The notes under the pieces were generated by a model, which saw only the letters and a list, made by a program, of their open reading frames with translations, did not search any database and had not been told where the DNA came from. DNA of 64,000 nucleotides from Sphingomonas sp. (GTDB lineage Bacteria; Pseudomonadota; Alphaproteobacteria; Sphingomonadales; Sphingomonadaceae). Where the stretch lies: positions 62,001-126,000 of the forward strand of contig NZ_JAGHZV010000011.1 in assembly GCF_017745215.1 (NCBI RefSeq), written 5' to 3'. The translations under genes were made by a program, and so were the position numbers. Positions 12,624 to 21,515 of the stretch are shown here, piece after piece. How positions within the stretch are numbered: position 1 is the stretch's first letter; the number at the start of each line of letters is the position of its first letter.

Positions 12624-13133
12624 CTAGTGGCTGAGCGCCGCGTTGAGGCTGGTGATCCGCGCCGACTGCTGCCTGGCGAGCGCATCGACGCGCGCGATCA
12701 GCGCTTCGAGCGCGGGATAGGGCGGCTGGCCGGCGAGACCGCGCTCGGTCGAGCGTTCCTGCAATCCGGTGAGCAGCGCATTGGCTGCCTCGCGCCGCTG
12801 GTCGAGCTCGCCGAGCGCGACCTGGGCGTCGAGCCAGGCGTCGCTCCCCGCCGGCACGCCGCGCGCGACCGCGACGAGCGCTTCGGCGCGCTGGGCGGCG
12901 GCGGTGAAGTCCTTGGTCGCCGAATCGAGCTGGGCGTCGGCGTCCGCCATCGCCTTGTCGAGCGCGGCATCGGGCGCGACCGGCTGGGGCGGCGGCGGCG
13001 TGGGTTCGTCGAACCCCTGCGATTCGATCGGCCGCGGCAGCAGCGACGGATAGCGATCGGAGTTGCCGTCCATGCAGCCGGCGAGGCCGGAGGCGAGAAG
13101 GACGGGCAGGGCGAGGCTCAGGGTACGGCGCAT
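12624..13133 (-). CDS. hypothetical lipoprotein with coiled-coil-like C-terminus
   Basis: MRRTLSLALPVLLASGLAGCMD lipobox; helical Ala/Gln/Arg-rich C-terminus. Confidence 0.75.
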   Translation of the reverse strand: MRRTLSLALPVLLASGLAGCMDGNSDRYPSLLPRPIESQGFDEPTPPPPQPVAPDAALDKAMADADAQLDSATKDFTAAAQRAEALVAVARGVPAGSDAWLDAQVALGELDQRREAANALLTGLQERSTERGLAGQPPYPALEALIARVDALARQQSARITSLNAALSH

Positions 13134-13216
13134 CGACAAATCCTCTATGCGCGCAATAAACCCTTCGCAACGGGGTTGCGCTCCACGAATCCCGCTTCTA
13201 TAGGCGCCTCTCCCAA

Positions 13217-13293
13217 GCGCCCGTAGCTCAGCTGGATAGAGCATCAGACTACGAATCTGAGGGTCGGACGTTCGAATCGTTCCGGGCGCGCCA
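13217..13293 (+). tRNA. tRNA-Arg (anticodon ACG)
   Basis: GCGCCCG...CGGGCGC acceptor, anticodon arm TCAGA-CTACGAA-TCTGA, T-loop GTTCGAATC, encoded CCA. Confidence 0.97.
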
Positions 13294-13419
13294 TTTTCCA
13301 AATCGCTGATTCCCTTGCCAGGGGCGCCGTCCGCCGGGCTGTTTCGTGGCGCCGGCGATCGGACTTGCGGCGCCTCCGGGCCGGCAATAGCATCGCCTTC
13401 GCCGAGCAGGAGCCGAGAC

Positions 13420-15219
13420 TTGAGCCGATCCAGGAGCCATCCCCCGCGCCCTGCGCTCAACCTCTCGATCGGCATTACCGGCCATCGTCCGCCCGTCCTC
13501 GACACCGAGGCGGCGGCCGCGGCGGCACCGCGGCTGCTCGAGCTGTTCAAGGCACTGGCGCGCGAGGCGGAGGGGGTGAAGTCGCGATACCCGGAGTTGT
13601 TCGACCCCGCGCCCTTCCGGCCGCGCCTCGTCTCGCCGCTCGCGGAGGGTGCCGACCAGATCGCGGCCGAAGCGGCGATCGAGACGGGTTATGCGCTGCA
13701 GGTGATCCTGCCGCTGCCGCGCGACGATTACCGCACCGACTTCCCCGCCGCCGCCTTCGCCCGGTTCGAATCGCTGATCGAGCGCGCCACCGGCGTGCTC
13801 GAACTGCCCGTGCAGCCGTTGGGGCGGGACGAAGGCTATGCGCTCGCCGGCCGCGCGACGGTGGCGCATTGCGACATCCTCGTCGCGCTTTGGGACGGCG
13901 AGCCGTCGCGCGGACTGGGGGGCACCGCCGACATCGTCGCGCTCGCGCTCCGGCGCGGCATTCCGGTGATCCATGTGCCGATCGACGCGGCGCATCCCGT
14001 CCGCGTGCTGTGGACGAGCTTCGGCGAGTTCATCGACGCCTCGATGATCAGCGCCGTGCCCGCGCGCGAGGTGAGTGCCGCGCTGATCGCCGAAGTGGTG
14101 AACGACGTGCTCGGCCCGCCCGAGGACCCCACCGAAGCCGCGCACCTCGCCGACTATCTCCGCGAGCGCGAACGGCTGTTGCGCCCGCGGCTCGAATATC
14201 CGCTCCTGCTTGCGACCATGGGCGTGAAGCGGATGCGCGCCTCGGCCTTCGCCAGCGCGCGCTATGCCGAAGCGACGCGGCGCGAATGGGCACCGTTCCA
14301 CGCCAGCGTCGGCGGCGGCCGGCATGGGGTCGAGGCGCCGCTGGACGCCGTCGAGCAAGCATTCGGCTGGGCCGACCGGCTCGCCCAGCACTTCGCCCAG
14401 ATCTACCGCTCGGGCCATGTGCTCAACTTCACGCTGGGCGCGCTCGCGGTGTTGATCGCGCTGACCGGGCTGCTCTTCCCCCAGATCAAATTCTGGGGAG
14501 CGGTGCTCGAGGCGTTCGCGATCGGCGGCTTCGTGCTCAACACCTGGGTGGGCACCAAGCGCGGCTGGCACCGGCGCTGGCTCGAATATCGCCAGCTCGC
14601 CGAGCGCATCCGGCCGATGCGCAGCCTCAAGCTTCTCGGCACCGCGGCGCCGCCGCCGGGCCATGGCGGCGTCGGCCAGCCGCAGCGCTGGATCGACTGG
14701 TACGCCCGAGCGCAATGGCGTGCGACCGGCTGCCCGGCGGGGCGCATCCTCGACAGCCATGCGCTGGTCGCGGCGATCGTCGCTGAGGAGATCAAGCCGC
14801 AGATGGACTATCACCACAGCAGCGCGCACCAGATGCACCAGCTGGACCACCGGCTCCACACCATCGGCATGGTGCTGTTCTTCCTGTCGATCATCGGCTG
14901 TTTCTCGTCGATCTTCATCAAGCTGCTCGACCATCATTTCGCCGAGCTGCACGGGGTGTGGTTCGTGGCGTTCGCGGCGGGACTGCCGGCGCTGGGCGCG
15001 GCCATCTTCGGCATCCGCATGCAGGGCGACTTCGGGGCGAGCGCCGAACGGTCCGAGATCACCGCGCACAATCTCGCACGGATCGAAGCGGCGATCGAAG
15101 ATTCCGCGATCGGCCTCAGGCGCCAGACCGATCTCGCCGAGGCCGCGGCGGCGACGATGCTCTCGGAACTCGGCGACTGGCACCAGGCCTATGCCCAGCG
15201 GCGGCTGGAGCTGCCTTAG
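13420..15219 (+). CDS. SLOG-like Rossmann domain fused to two SLATT-like 2TM modules
   Basis: SIGITGHRPP, PRLVSPLAEGADQIAAEAAI, VAHCDILVALWDGEPSRGLGGTADIVALA; then TM pair FTLGALAVLIALTGLLF / VLEAFAIGGFVLNTWV plus WLEYRQLAERIRPM, and second TM pair MVLFFLSIIGCFSSIFI / FVAFAAGLPALGAAIFGI. TTG start with AGGAG SD suggested at 13420; ATG ORF begins at 13315. Confidence 0.75.
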   Translation: MSRSRSHPPRPALNLSIGITGHRPPVLDTEAAAAAAPRLLELFKALAREAEGVKSRYPELFDPAPFRPRLVSPLAEGADQIAAEAAIETGYALQVILPLPRDDYRTDFPAAAFARFESLIERATGVLELPVQPLGRDEGYALAGRATVAHCDILVALWDGEPSRGLGGTADIVALALRRGIPVIHVPIDAAHPVRVLWTSFGEFIDASMISAVPAREVSAALIAEVVNDVLGPPEDPTEAAHLADYLRERERLLRPRLEYPLLLATMGVKRMRASAFASARYAEATRREWAPFHASVGGGRHGVEAPLDAVEQAFGWADRLAQHFAQIYRSGHVLNFTLGALAVLIALTGLLFPQIKFWGAVLEAFAIGGFVLNTWVGTKRGWHRRWLEYRQLAERIRPMRSLKLLGTAAPPPGHGGVGQPQRWIDWYARAQWRATGCPAGRILDSHALVAAIVAEEIKPQMDYHHSSAHQMHQLDHRLHTIGMVLFFLSIIGCFSSIFIKLLDHHFAELHGVWFVAFAAGLPALGAAIFGIRMQGDFGASAERSEITAHNLARIEAAIEDSAIGLRRQTDLAEAAAATMLSELGDWHQAYAQRRLELP

Positions 15220-16202
15220 CGCGTCCCCGCCACGGCGAGCAGCGCGAAGGTGGCGAGCCAGTGGCTGCCCATATAGTCGGTCTCGAGGTGCGGCAGGCTG
15301 GCGGCGAGGTGACGCTTGGCGGCGTCGAGCGCAAGCGAGGGATCGGGGAGCGCGTCGGCGAGGCTGCGCCAGCACCAGGCGCGGCTGAGGTTCAGTCCGT
15401 CGAGGTGGGCGATCTTGCCGTCGGTGCGGTCCGAGACGGCCGCGGGCGCGAAGAGCGTCGCGGGCTCGCCCTGCGCGAGGCGGGGCAGGAAGCCCGTGAA
15501 CCAGAGCTCGAAGGCGGGGCCCGGCAATAGCCGGCGCATCAGCAGCGCCTCGCACAGCACGGGGGAGAGGAACTCGTCGCCGCCTGGCTCCCAGGCCTGG
15601 CAATCCTCGTCCGCCGCGAACCAGTCGAGCGCGCGCCGAGTGATCAGCGCGGCGAGCGGCGGGTCGTGGTCGAGCGCCCATTCGCGCGCGAGCAGCAGCG
15701 CGAAGGCGGTGTTGAAGTGCGTGCCGGTGCGGATCGGATAGGTCTGCCTGGGCAGGAAGCCATGGAACCGGTCGGCGAAGGCGCGGGCGAGCGGCTCGAG
15801 CGTGGCGCCCCAGCCGGCGTCATGGCGGCAGAGCTCGGCGTGGAGCATCAGCAGCCACGCCCAGCCATAGGGGCGCTCGAACCCGCCCGACGAGGGCCGC
15901 GCGAGATAGGCGAGCTCGCCGGCCGCCTTCTCGGGCGTGAGCAGGCGATCGGCGCGGGCGCGGATCTCGGGCGCCTCGGGCAGGTCGGGGAAGGCGCGGA
16001 GCAGCCGCATCAGCTGCCACCAGCCGTGGACGCAGCTGTGCCAGTCGAAGCTGCCGTGGAAGATCGGATGCAGCTCGATCGGTGTGCGGACATCCTCGGG
16101 GCCGGTCATCACATGGTCGAGCTTATATGGCCATTGCTGCTCGAGATGGCCGAGGGTGAGCCGGGCGAAGCGGCTGGCGAGGTCAGGGGTGAGGCCGGTC
16201 AT
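15216..16202 (-). CDS. DUF2891 family protein
   Basis: HPIFHGSFDWHSCVHGWWQLMRLLR, RPYGWAWLLMLHAEL, GTHFNTAFALLLAREWA, DYMGSHWLATFALLA. Confidence 0.88.
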   Translation of the reverse strand: MTGLTPDLASRFARLTLGHLEQQWPYKLDHVMTGPEDVRTPIELHPIFHGSFDWHSCVHGWWQLMRLLRAFPDLPEAPEIRARADRLLTPEKAAGELAYLARPSSGGFERPYGWAWLLMLHAELCRHDAGWGATLEPLARAFADRFHGFLPRQTYPIRTGTHFNTAFALLLAREWALDHDPPLAALITRRALDWFAADEDCQAWEPGGDEFLSPVLCEALLMRRLLPGPAFELWFTGFLPRLAQGEPATLFAPAAVSDRTDGKIAHLDGLNLSRAWCWRSLADALPDPSLALDAAKRHLAASLPHLETDYMGSHWLATFALLAVAGTR

Positions 16203-17140
16203 CGGAAACCCAGGAAATAGAGGAGCGCGATGTTGACCGCGAGCAGCGGCAGCGCGGTGCCGACCTGCGCCTTGACCACGGCGTTGCGGTCCCTGAGCTC
16301 GAGAAGTGCTGCGGGGACGAGATTGAAGTTGGCGGCCATCGGCGTCATCAGCGTGCCGCAGAAACCGGCGAGCATGCCCACCGCGGCAATCACCGCGGGG
16401 TCGCCGCCGTACTGGCGGATCAGCAGCGGCACGCCGATCGCGGCGGCCATCACCGGGAAGGCAGCGAAGGCGTTGCCCATCGCCATGGTGAACAGCGCCA
16501 TGCCGATCCCATAGGCGAGCACCGCGCCGAGCACGCTGCCGTGCGGGATCGCCAGGCCGATGAGCCTGCCGACCTCGTCGCCGACGCCGGCGAGCGCGAA
16601 GACGGCGCCGAGGCTCGCGAGCATCTGGGGGAGGAGCAGCGCCCAGCCGACGCCGTCCATCAGCCGCCGCCCCTCGTGGAAGGGCGTCGCCGGGCGCGGG
16701 CGGAGCCAGAGATAGGCGGTGACGAGCGCGAGAATCACGCCGAAGGCGAGCGAGACGAGCGTCGCCTGCCTGGGGTCGACCAGCCCGGGGAAGCGCTTGA
16801 ACAGGAAGGTGCCGGCGAGCGCGGTCACCGGGATGATCAGAGCGACGAGGAAGAGCCTGTCCTTGCGCCGCAGGGCCTCCGCCTGGCGCTCCTCGCGCGA
16901 GGTGGTGGCGGGGTGGCCGCGGCCGATCAGCCCGGTGCCCGCAAGCGCGACCAAGCCGAGCACGAGGATGCCGTTGCCGAGGTCGCCGAGCCGGTCGCCG
17001 GCGAGGAAGCTCAGCGCGATCAGCGCGTAGAAGGCGCCGTTGCCGAAGCGCCTGCGGTGCGCCGTGTCGAGCAGCGTCAGGATCGCGAACGCCGCGAAGG
17101 TGACGCCGGCGACGGCGTAGAGGAAGGGCTGGCCGATCAT
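16199..17140 (-). CDS. DUF979 family membrane protein
   Basis: Multi-TM protein; GNAFAAFPVMAAAIGVPLLI, GFCGTLMTPMAANFNLVPAALLE; overlaps the upstream DUF969 gene. Confidence 0.88.
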   Translation of the reverse strand: MIGQPFLYAVAGVTFAAFAILTLLDTAHRRRFGNGAFYALIALSFLAGDRLGDLGNGILVLGLVALAGTGLIGRGHPATTSREERQAEALRRKDRLFLVALIIPVTALAGTFLFKRFPGLVDPRQATLVSLAFGVILALVTAYLWLRPRPATPFHEGRRLMDGVGWALLLPQMLASLGAVFALAGVGDEVGRLIGLAIPHGSVLGAVLAYGIGMALFTMAMGNAFAAFPVMAAAIGVPLLIRQYGGDPAVIAAVGMLAGFCGTLMTPMAANFNLVPAALLELRDRNAVVKAQVGTALPLLAVNIALLYFLGFR

Positions 17141-17802
17141 CGGCGGCGCCCCAGCCGCCGGTCGAGCAGGAGCAGGCGGGCCGAGTGGATCGCGAAGGCA
17201 GCGATCGCGGTCGGGATCGCCCAGACCGAGAGCTGGAGCGGCTCGAGGCTGATGCCGTAGGTCTCCAGCGCGCCCTTCATCAGCAGGATCGATCCGATCG
17301 CGATGAAGATGTCCTCGCCGAAGAACAGCCCGACATTGTCGGTCGCCGCCGCCATCGCGGGGACGCGCTCGTCGTCCTTGTCGCGCTCGGGCGCCTGGGC
17401 GTCGGCCGCGGCTTCGGCCATCGGTGCGACAAGCGGGCGGACGCTCTGCGCGGGGCCGGCGATCGAAGTGAGGCCGAGCGCGGCGGTGATCTGGCGGAAG
17501 AGGAGGTAGCCGATCAGCAGTCGCCCGACGGTGGCGCCTTTGAGCCGCAGGATCAGGTCGCGCGCGCGCTCCTGCAGGCCGTGGCGCTCGAGCAGCCCGA
17601 TGACGGGCAAAACGATATAGATGATCGTGACGAAGCGGTTGTTGTTGAAAGCCTTTCCGAAGGCCGAGAGCAGCGCGATCGGGTCCATCCTCGCGGCGAA
17701 TCCAGTCGCGAGCGCGGAGGCGACGACGACGAGCAGCGGATTGAAGCGGAGCACGAAGCCGAGGATCAGCACGCCGATCCCGACGAGTACCCAGGCGGTC
17801 AT
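17137..17802 (-). CDS. DUF969 family membrane protein
   Basis: Multi-TM; GLQERARDLILRLKGATVGRLLIGYLLFRQITAALGLTSIAGPAQSVRPLVAPMAEA. Confidence 0.88.
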   Translation of the reverse strand: MTAWVLVGIGVLILGFVLRFNPLLVVVASALATGFAARMDPIALLSAFGKAFNNNRFVTIIYIVLPVIGLLERHGLQERARDLILRLKGATVGRLLIGYLLFRQITAALGLTSIAGPAQSVRPLVAPMAEAAADAQAPERDKDDERVPAMAAATDNVGLFFGEDIFIAIGSILLMKGALETYGISLEPLQLSVWAIPTAIAAFAIHSARLLLLDRRLGRRR

Positions 17803-17823
17803 TGGCCGGGGCCTTTTTCATAG

Positions 17824-17907
17824 CCGTCATCCCGGCGAAAGCCGGGACCCAGGGCAGTAAAGGTCATCGCTCGTGGCCCTGGGTCCCGGCTTTCGCCGGG
17901 ATGACGG
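17824..17907. repeat. palindromic intergenic repeat, copy 1
   Basis: CCGTCATCCCGGCGAAAGCCGGGACCCAGGG...CCCTGGGTCCCGGCTTTCGCCGGGATGACGG. Confidence 0.95.
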
Positions 17908-17920
17908 TGGAAGGGTCCGG

Positions 17921-20900
17921 TCATGCGCCATAGCCTCCGCCGCCCGGCGTCTCGATCGCGAAGACGTCGCCCGGGGCCATCTCGGCCGAGGCCGTGGCGG
18001 GGAGCGTCTCGATCGTGCCGTCGGCGCGTTCGATCCGGTTGATGCCGGGGGCGCCGTCTCCACCGCCGGCGAGACCGAAGGGCGGCACGCGGCGGCGGTT
18101 CGAGAGGATGCCGGCCTGCATCGCCTCGCGGAAGCGGATACGGCGGACCGCGCCGTCCCCGCCGTGCCAATGCCCCGCGCCGCCGGAGCCGCGGCGGATG
18201 GCGAATTGCTCGACGATCACCGGGAAGCGTGCCTCGAGCACTTCGGGATCGGTGAGGCGGCTGTTGGTCATGTGGGTCTGCACCGCGCTGGTGCCGTCGA
18301 AGCCGGGGCCGGCGCCGGAACCGCCGGCGATCGTCTCGTAATATTGGTGGCGGGCGTTGCCGAAGGTGAAGTTGTTCATCGTCCCCTGCGATCCCGCGAG
18401 CGCCCCCAGCGCGCCGAACAGCGCGTCGGTCACCGCCTGGCTGGTCTCGACGTTACCGGCGACCACCGCGGCGGGGTAGCGCGGGTTGAGCATCGAGCCT
18501 TCGGGCACGCGGATGGTGACGGCACGGAGGAAACCGTCGTTGAGCGGCACCGCAACGTCGATCAGCGTGCGCAGGACGTAGAGGACCGCGGCGCGGACCA
18601 CCGAGACGGGGGCGTTGAAATTGTCGGGCTGCTGGGGGCTGGTGCCGGCGAAATCGAAGACCAGCCCCTCGGGTGTGCGCTCGGCGGCAATGCGGATCAC
18701 GGCGCCGCTGTCCATCTCGCAGGCGAAGCTGCCCGGCTCGAGATCGGGGATCAGCCGGCGGACCGCCGCTTCGGCATGGTCCTGGACATGGGCCATATAG
18801 GCCTGGACCACTTCGACGCCGTAATCGGCCGAGACGCCGCGCAGCCCTTCGGCACCGCGCGCGCACGCGGCGATCTGGGCGGCGAGGTCGGCGACATTCT
18901 GGTCGATGTTGCGCGCCGGCCAGGGGCCGGAGGCGAGCAGCGCGCGGAGATCGGTCTCGCGCAGGCGGCCGCCTTCGACGAGGAGGAAATCGTCGAGGAT
19001 GACGCCTTCTTCCTCGATGCTCCGGCTGTTCGGCGGCATCGAGCCGGGGCTGATCCCGCCGATATCGGCATGGTGCCCGCGCGCGGCGACGAAGAAGGCG
19101 GGGGTATTCCCGCCGGCGAAGACCGGTTGGATCACGGTGATGTCGGGCAAATGCGTGCCGCCGCGATAGGGGGCGTTGAGCGCATAGACGTCGCCCGGGC
19201 GGATGCCGCGGCCGTCGGCGGTGCGGTTGGCGAGGACGGTGCGAATGCTCTCGCCCATCGAGCCGAGGTGGACCGGGATGTGCGGCGCGTTGGCGATGAG
19301 GTTGCCCGCGGCGTCGAACAGCGCGCAGGAGAAGTCGAGCCGCTCGCGGATGTTCACCGACGAGGCGGAGTGGCGCAGCGCTGCGCCCATCTCCTCGGCG
19401 ATGCTCATGAACAGGCCGGCGAAGATCTCGAGGCGGACGGGGTCGAGCCCGGTGCCGAGCCGCGCGGCGGTACGGGCAGTGGCGCGGGTTAGGCGGAGGC
19501 TGCCCTCGGCATCGAGCGTCGCCCGCCAGCCGGGTTCGATCACGGTGGTGGAGACGGGATCGCTGATCAGCGCCGGGCCGGTGATCTCGGCGCGTTCGGC
19601 CAGGCCGGCGCGGACGTGGACCGGCGTCTCGTGCCAGGCGCCGGCCATATAGGCGCGGACGGTGGCGAGCGGGGGCCGGGTCTCCGCAGGCGGCGCGGGC
19701 AGCGCGGCGGCGGGTGCGGCTGGGCCGATCGCTTCGGCGCGAAGCATCTCGATCACCGGCTCCGTCGAGGGGGCATAGCCGAAGCGGTGCTGCCAGGCGG
19801 CGGCGAAAGCTTCGCGCATCGTGCCGGGGTCGGCAAAGGGGACTTCGATCGCGCTGTCGCTGCCGGGGAGGCGGAGGTGAGCGGTCGCCTCTATCGCAGC
19901 GGCTTCGCCGAGCGCCGCTTGCGCCTCCGATTCCAGCGACTTGGCGGCGGCTTCTACGCCCGGATCGCCGATCGGGAGCGCCACGGTGCGTTCGCGGACC
20001 TCGCGGCGGCGGGCGATGCCGATGCCATAGGCCGAGAGTACGCCGGCGAGCGGGTGGATGAGCACGGTCTCGATCCCCAGCGCATCGGCGACGAGACAGG
20101 CGTGCTGCCCGCCCGCGCCGCCGAAACAGGCGAGCGCAAAGCGCGTGACGTCATGGCCCCGCGCGATCGAGACCGACTTGATCGCATTGGCCATGCTCGC
20201 CACGGCGATGGCGATCAGTCCCTCGGCTGCGGCTTCGGGCTTGATTCCCGCCTGCGCCGCGAGCTCCGCCAATCGGCCGAGCGACGCGTCGCGATCGAGC
20301 GGCTGGTCGCCCTCGGGCCCGAAGACGGCCGGGAAGAACTCCGGCTGGATCTTGCCCAGCGCGACGTTGCAGTCGGTGACGGTCAGCGGGCCGCCGCGGC
20401 GGTAGCAGGCGGGTCCGGGGACCGCGCCCGCGGACTCGGGCCCCGCGACGAACCGCCCGTCCTCGAACCGGCAGATCGAGCCGCCCCCGGCCGCGACGGT
20501 GTGGATCCTGAGCATCGGCGCGCGGATGCGTGCGCCGGCGACGATCGTCTCATTGTCGCGCTCATAGGCGCCGGCGTAGAGCGAGACGTCGGTCGAGGTG
20601 CCGCCCATGTCGAAGCCGATCACCCGGTCGAACCCCGCCCGCTTCGCGGTCTCGGCCATGCCGACGATCCCACCGGCCGGCCCCGAGAGGATCGCGTCCT
20701 TGCCGCGGAAGCTCCGGCCGGCGGCGAGCCCGCCGTTGGACTGCATGAACAGCGGCGCATTCGCCGCGCCCAGCGCCGCCTCGAGCCCCTCGACATAGCG
20801 GCGCAGCACCGGCGAGAGATAGGCGTCGACGACGCTGGTGTCGCCGCGCCCGACGAGCTTGACCAGCGCGCCGACGTCATGGCTCGCCGAGACCTGCGAG

Positions 20901-21445
20901 AAGCCGACCTCGCGGGCGAGCGCTGCCAGCGCGAGTTCGTGCGCCGGGTGGCGATAGCCGTGCATCAGCACGATCGCGATCGCCCTCAGCCCGCGGGCAT
21001 GGGCCGCCTCGAACGCCGCGCGCGCCGCCTCGAGGTCGAGCGGGCGGAGGGTTTCGCCCTCATGGCTCACCCGCTCGTCGATCTCGACGACTTCGGCATG
21101 GAGCGGCGCCGGGCGGACGATGTGGCGCGCGAAGATGTCGGGCCGGTCCTGCGTGCCGATCACCAGCGCATCGCCGAAGCCGCGGGTGATCGCGAGCAGC
21201 ACCGGCTCGCCCTTGCGCTCGAGCAGCGCATTGGTGGCGATGGTGGTGCCGATGCGGATATCGGCGGGGGGCAGGGGACCTTGTGGCACGCCGGTCAGCT
21301 GACGGATCGCCGCCACGGCGGCATCGTCGTAGCGGCCGGGATCCTCGGAGAGCAGCTTGGCGGTGACGAGCGTCCCCGCGGGATCGATCGCCACGACATC
21401 GGTGAAGGTCCCGCCCCGATCGACCCAGAATTGCCAGCGCCCCAT
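17921..21445 (-). CDS. hydantoinase/5-oxoprolinase, fused HyuA-HyuB type
   Basis: [47 protein letters not shown]-terminal HyuB ([38 protein letters not shown]). Confidence 0.95.
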   Translation of the reverse strand: MGRWQFWVDRGGTFTDVVAIDPAGTLVTAKLLSEDPGRYDDAAVAAIRQLTGVPQGPLPPADIRIGTTIATNALLERKGEPVLLAITRGFGDALVIGTQDRPDIFARHIVRPAPLHAEVVEIDERVSHEGETLRPLDLEAARAAFEAAHARGLRAIAIVLMHGYRHPAHELALAALAREVGFSQVSASHDVGALVKLVGRGDTSVVDAYLSPVLRRYVEGLEAALGAANAPLFMQSNGGLAAGRSFRGKDAILSGPAGGIVGMAETAKRAGFDRVIGFDMGGTSTDVSLYAGAYERDNETIVAGARIRAPMLRIHTVAAGGGSICRFEDGRFVAGPESAGAVPGPACYRRGGPLTVTDCNVALGKIQPEFFPAVFGPEGDQPLDRDASLGRLAELAAQAGIKPEAAAEGLIAIAVASMANAIKSVSIARGHDVTRFALACFGGAGGQHACLVADALGIETVLIHPLAGVLSAYGIGIARRREVRERTVALPIGDPGVEAAAKSLESEAQAALGEAAAIEATAHLRLPGSDSAIEVPFADPGTMREAFAAAWQHRFGYAPSTEPVIEMLRAEAIGPAAPAAALPAPPAETRPPLATVRAYMAGAWHETPVHVRAGLAERAEITGPALISDPVSTTVIEPGWRATLDAEGSLRLTRATARTAARLGTGLDPVRLEIFAGLFMSIAEEMGAALRHSASSVNIRERLDFSCALFDAAGNLIANAPHIPVHLGSMGESIRTVLANRTADGRGIRPGDVYALNAPYRGGTHLPDITVIQPVFAGGNTPAFFVAARGHHADIGGISPGSMPPNSRSIEEEGVILDDFLLVEGGRLRETDLRALLASGPWPARNIDQNVADLAAQIAACARGAEGLRGVSADYGVEVVQAYMAHVQDHAEAAVRRLIPDLEPGSFACEMDSGAVIRIAAERTPEGLVFDFAGTSPQQPDNFNAPVSVVRAAVLYVLRTLIDVAVPLNDGFLRAVTIRVPEGSMLNPRYPAAVVAGNVETSQAVTDALFGALGALAGSQGTMNNFTFGNARHQYYETIAGGSGAGPGFDGTSAVQTHMTNSRLTDPEVLEARFPVIVEQFAIRRGSGGAGHWHGGDGAVRRIRFREAMQAGILSNRRRVPPFGLAGGGDGAPGINRIERADGTIETLPATASAEMAPGDVFAIETPGGGGYGA

Positions 21446-21515
21446 GGCGCCAGCGTTGGGGGATGGGCTGGAGGCGGTCAAGCGTCCAACCCATACTTCA
21501 GCATCATCGACGGGT

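Noticed and set aside
12602-12624. 13-mer TTGCAATGTAGGA shared between 12.6 kb (minus) and 63.9 kb (plus)
   Set aside because: A 13-bp match is expected many times by chance among 64 kb on both strands; no extended similarity.
13217-15219. Genomic island at tRNA-Arg
   Set aside because: No integrase, no direct repeat of the tRNA 3' end recognised, and the following genes look chromosomal.
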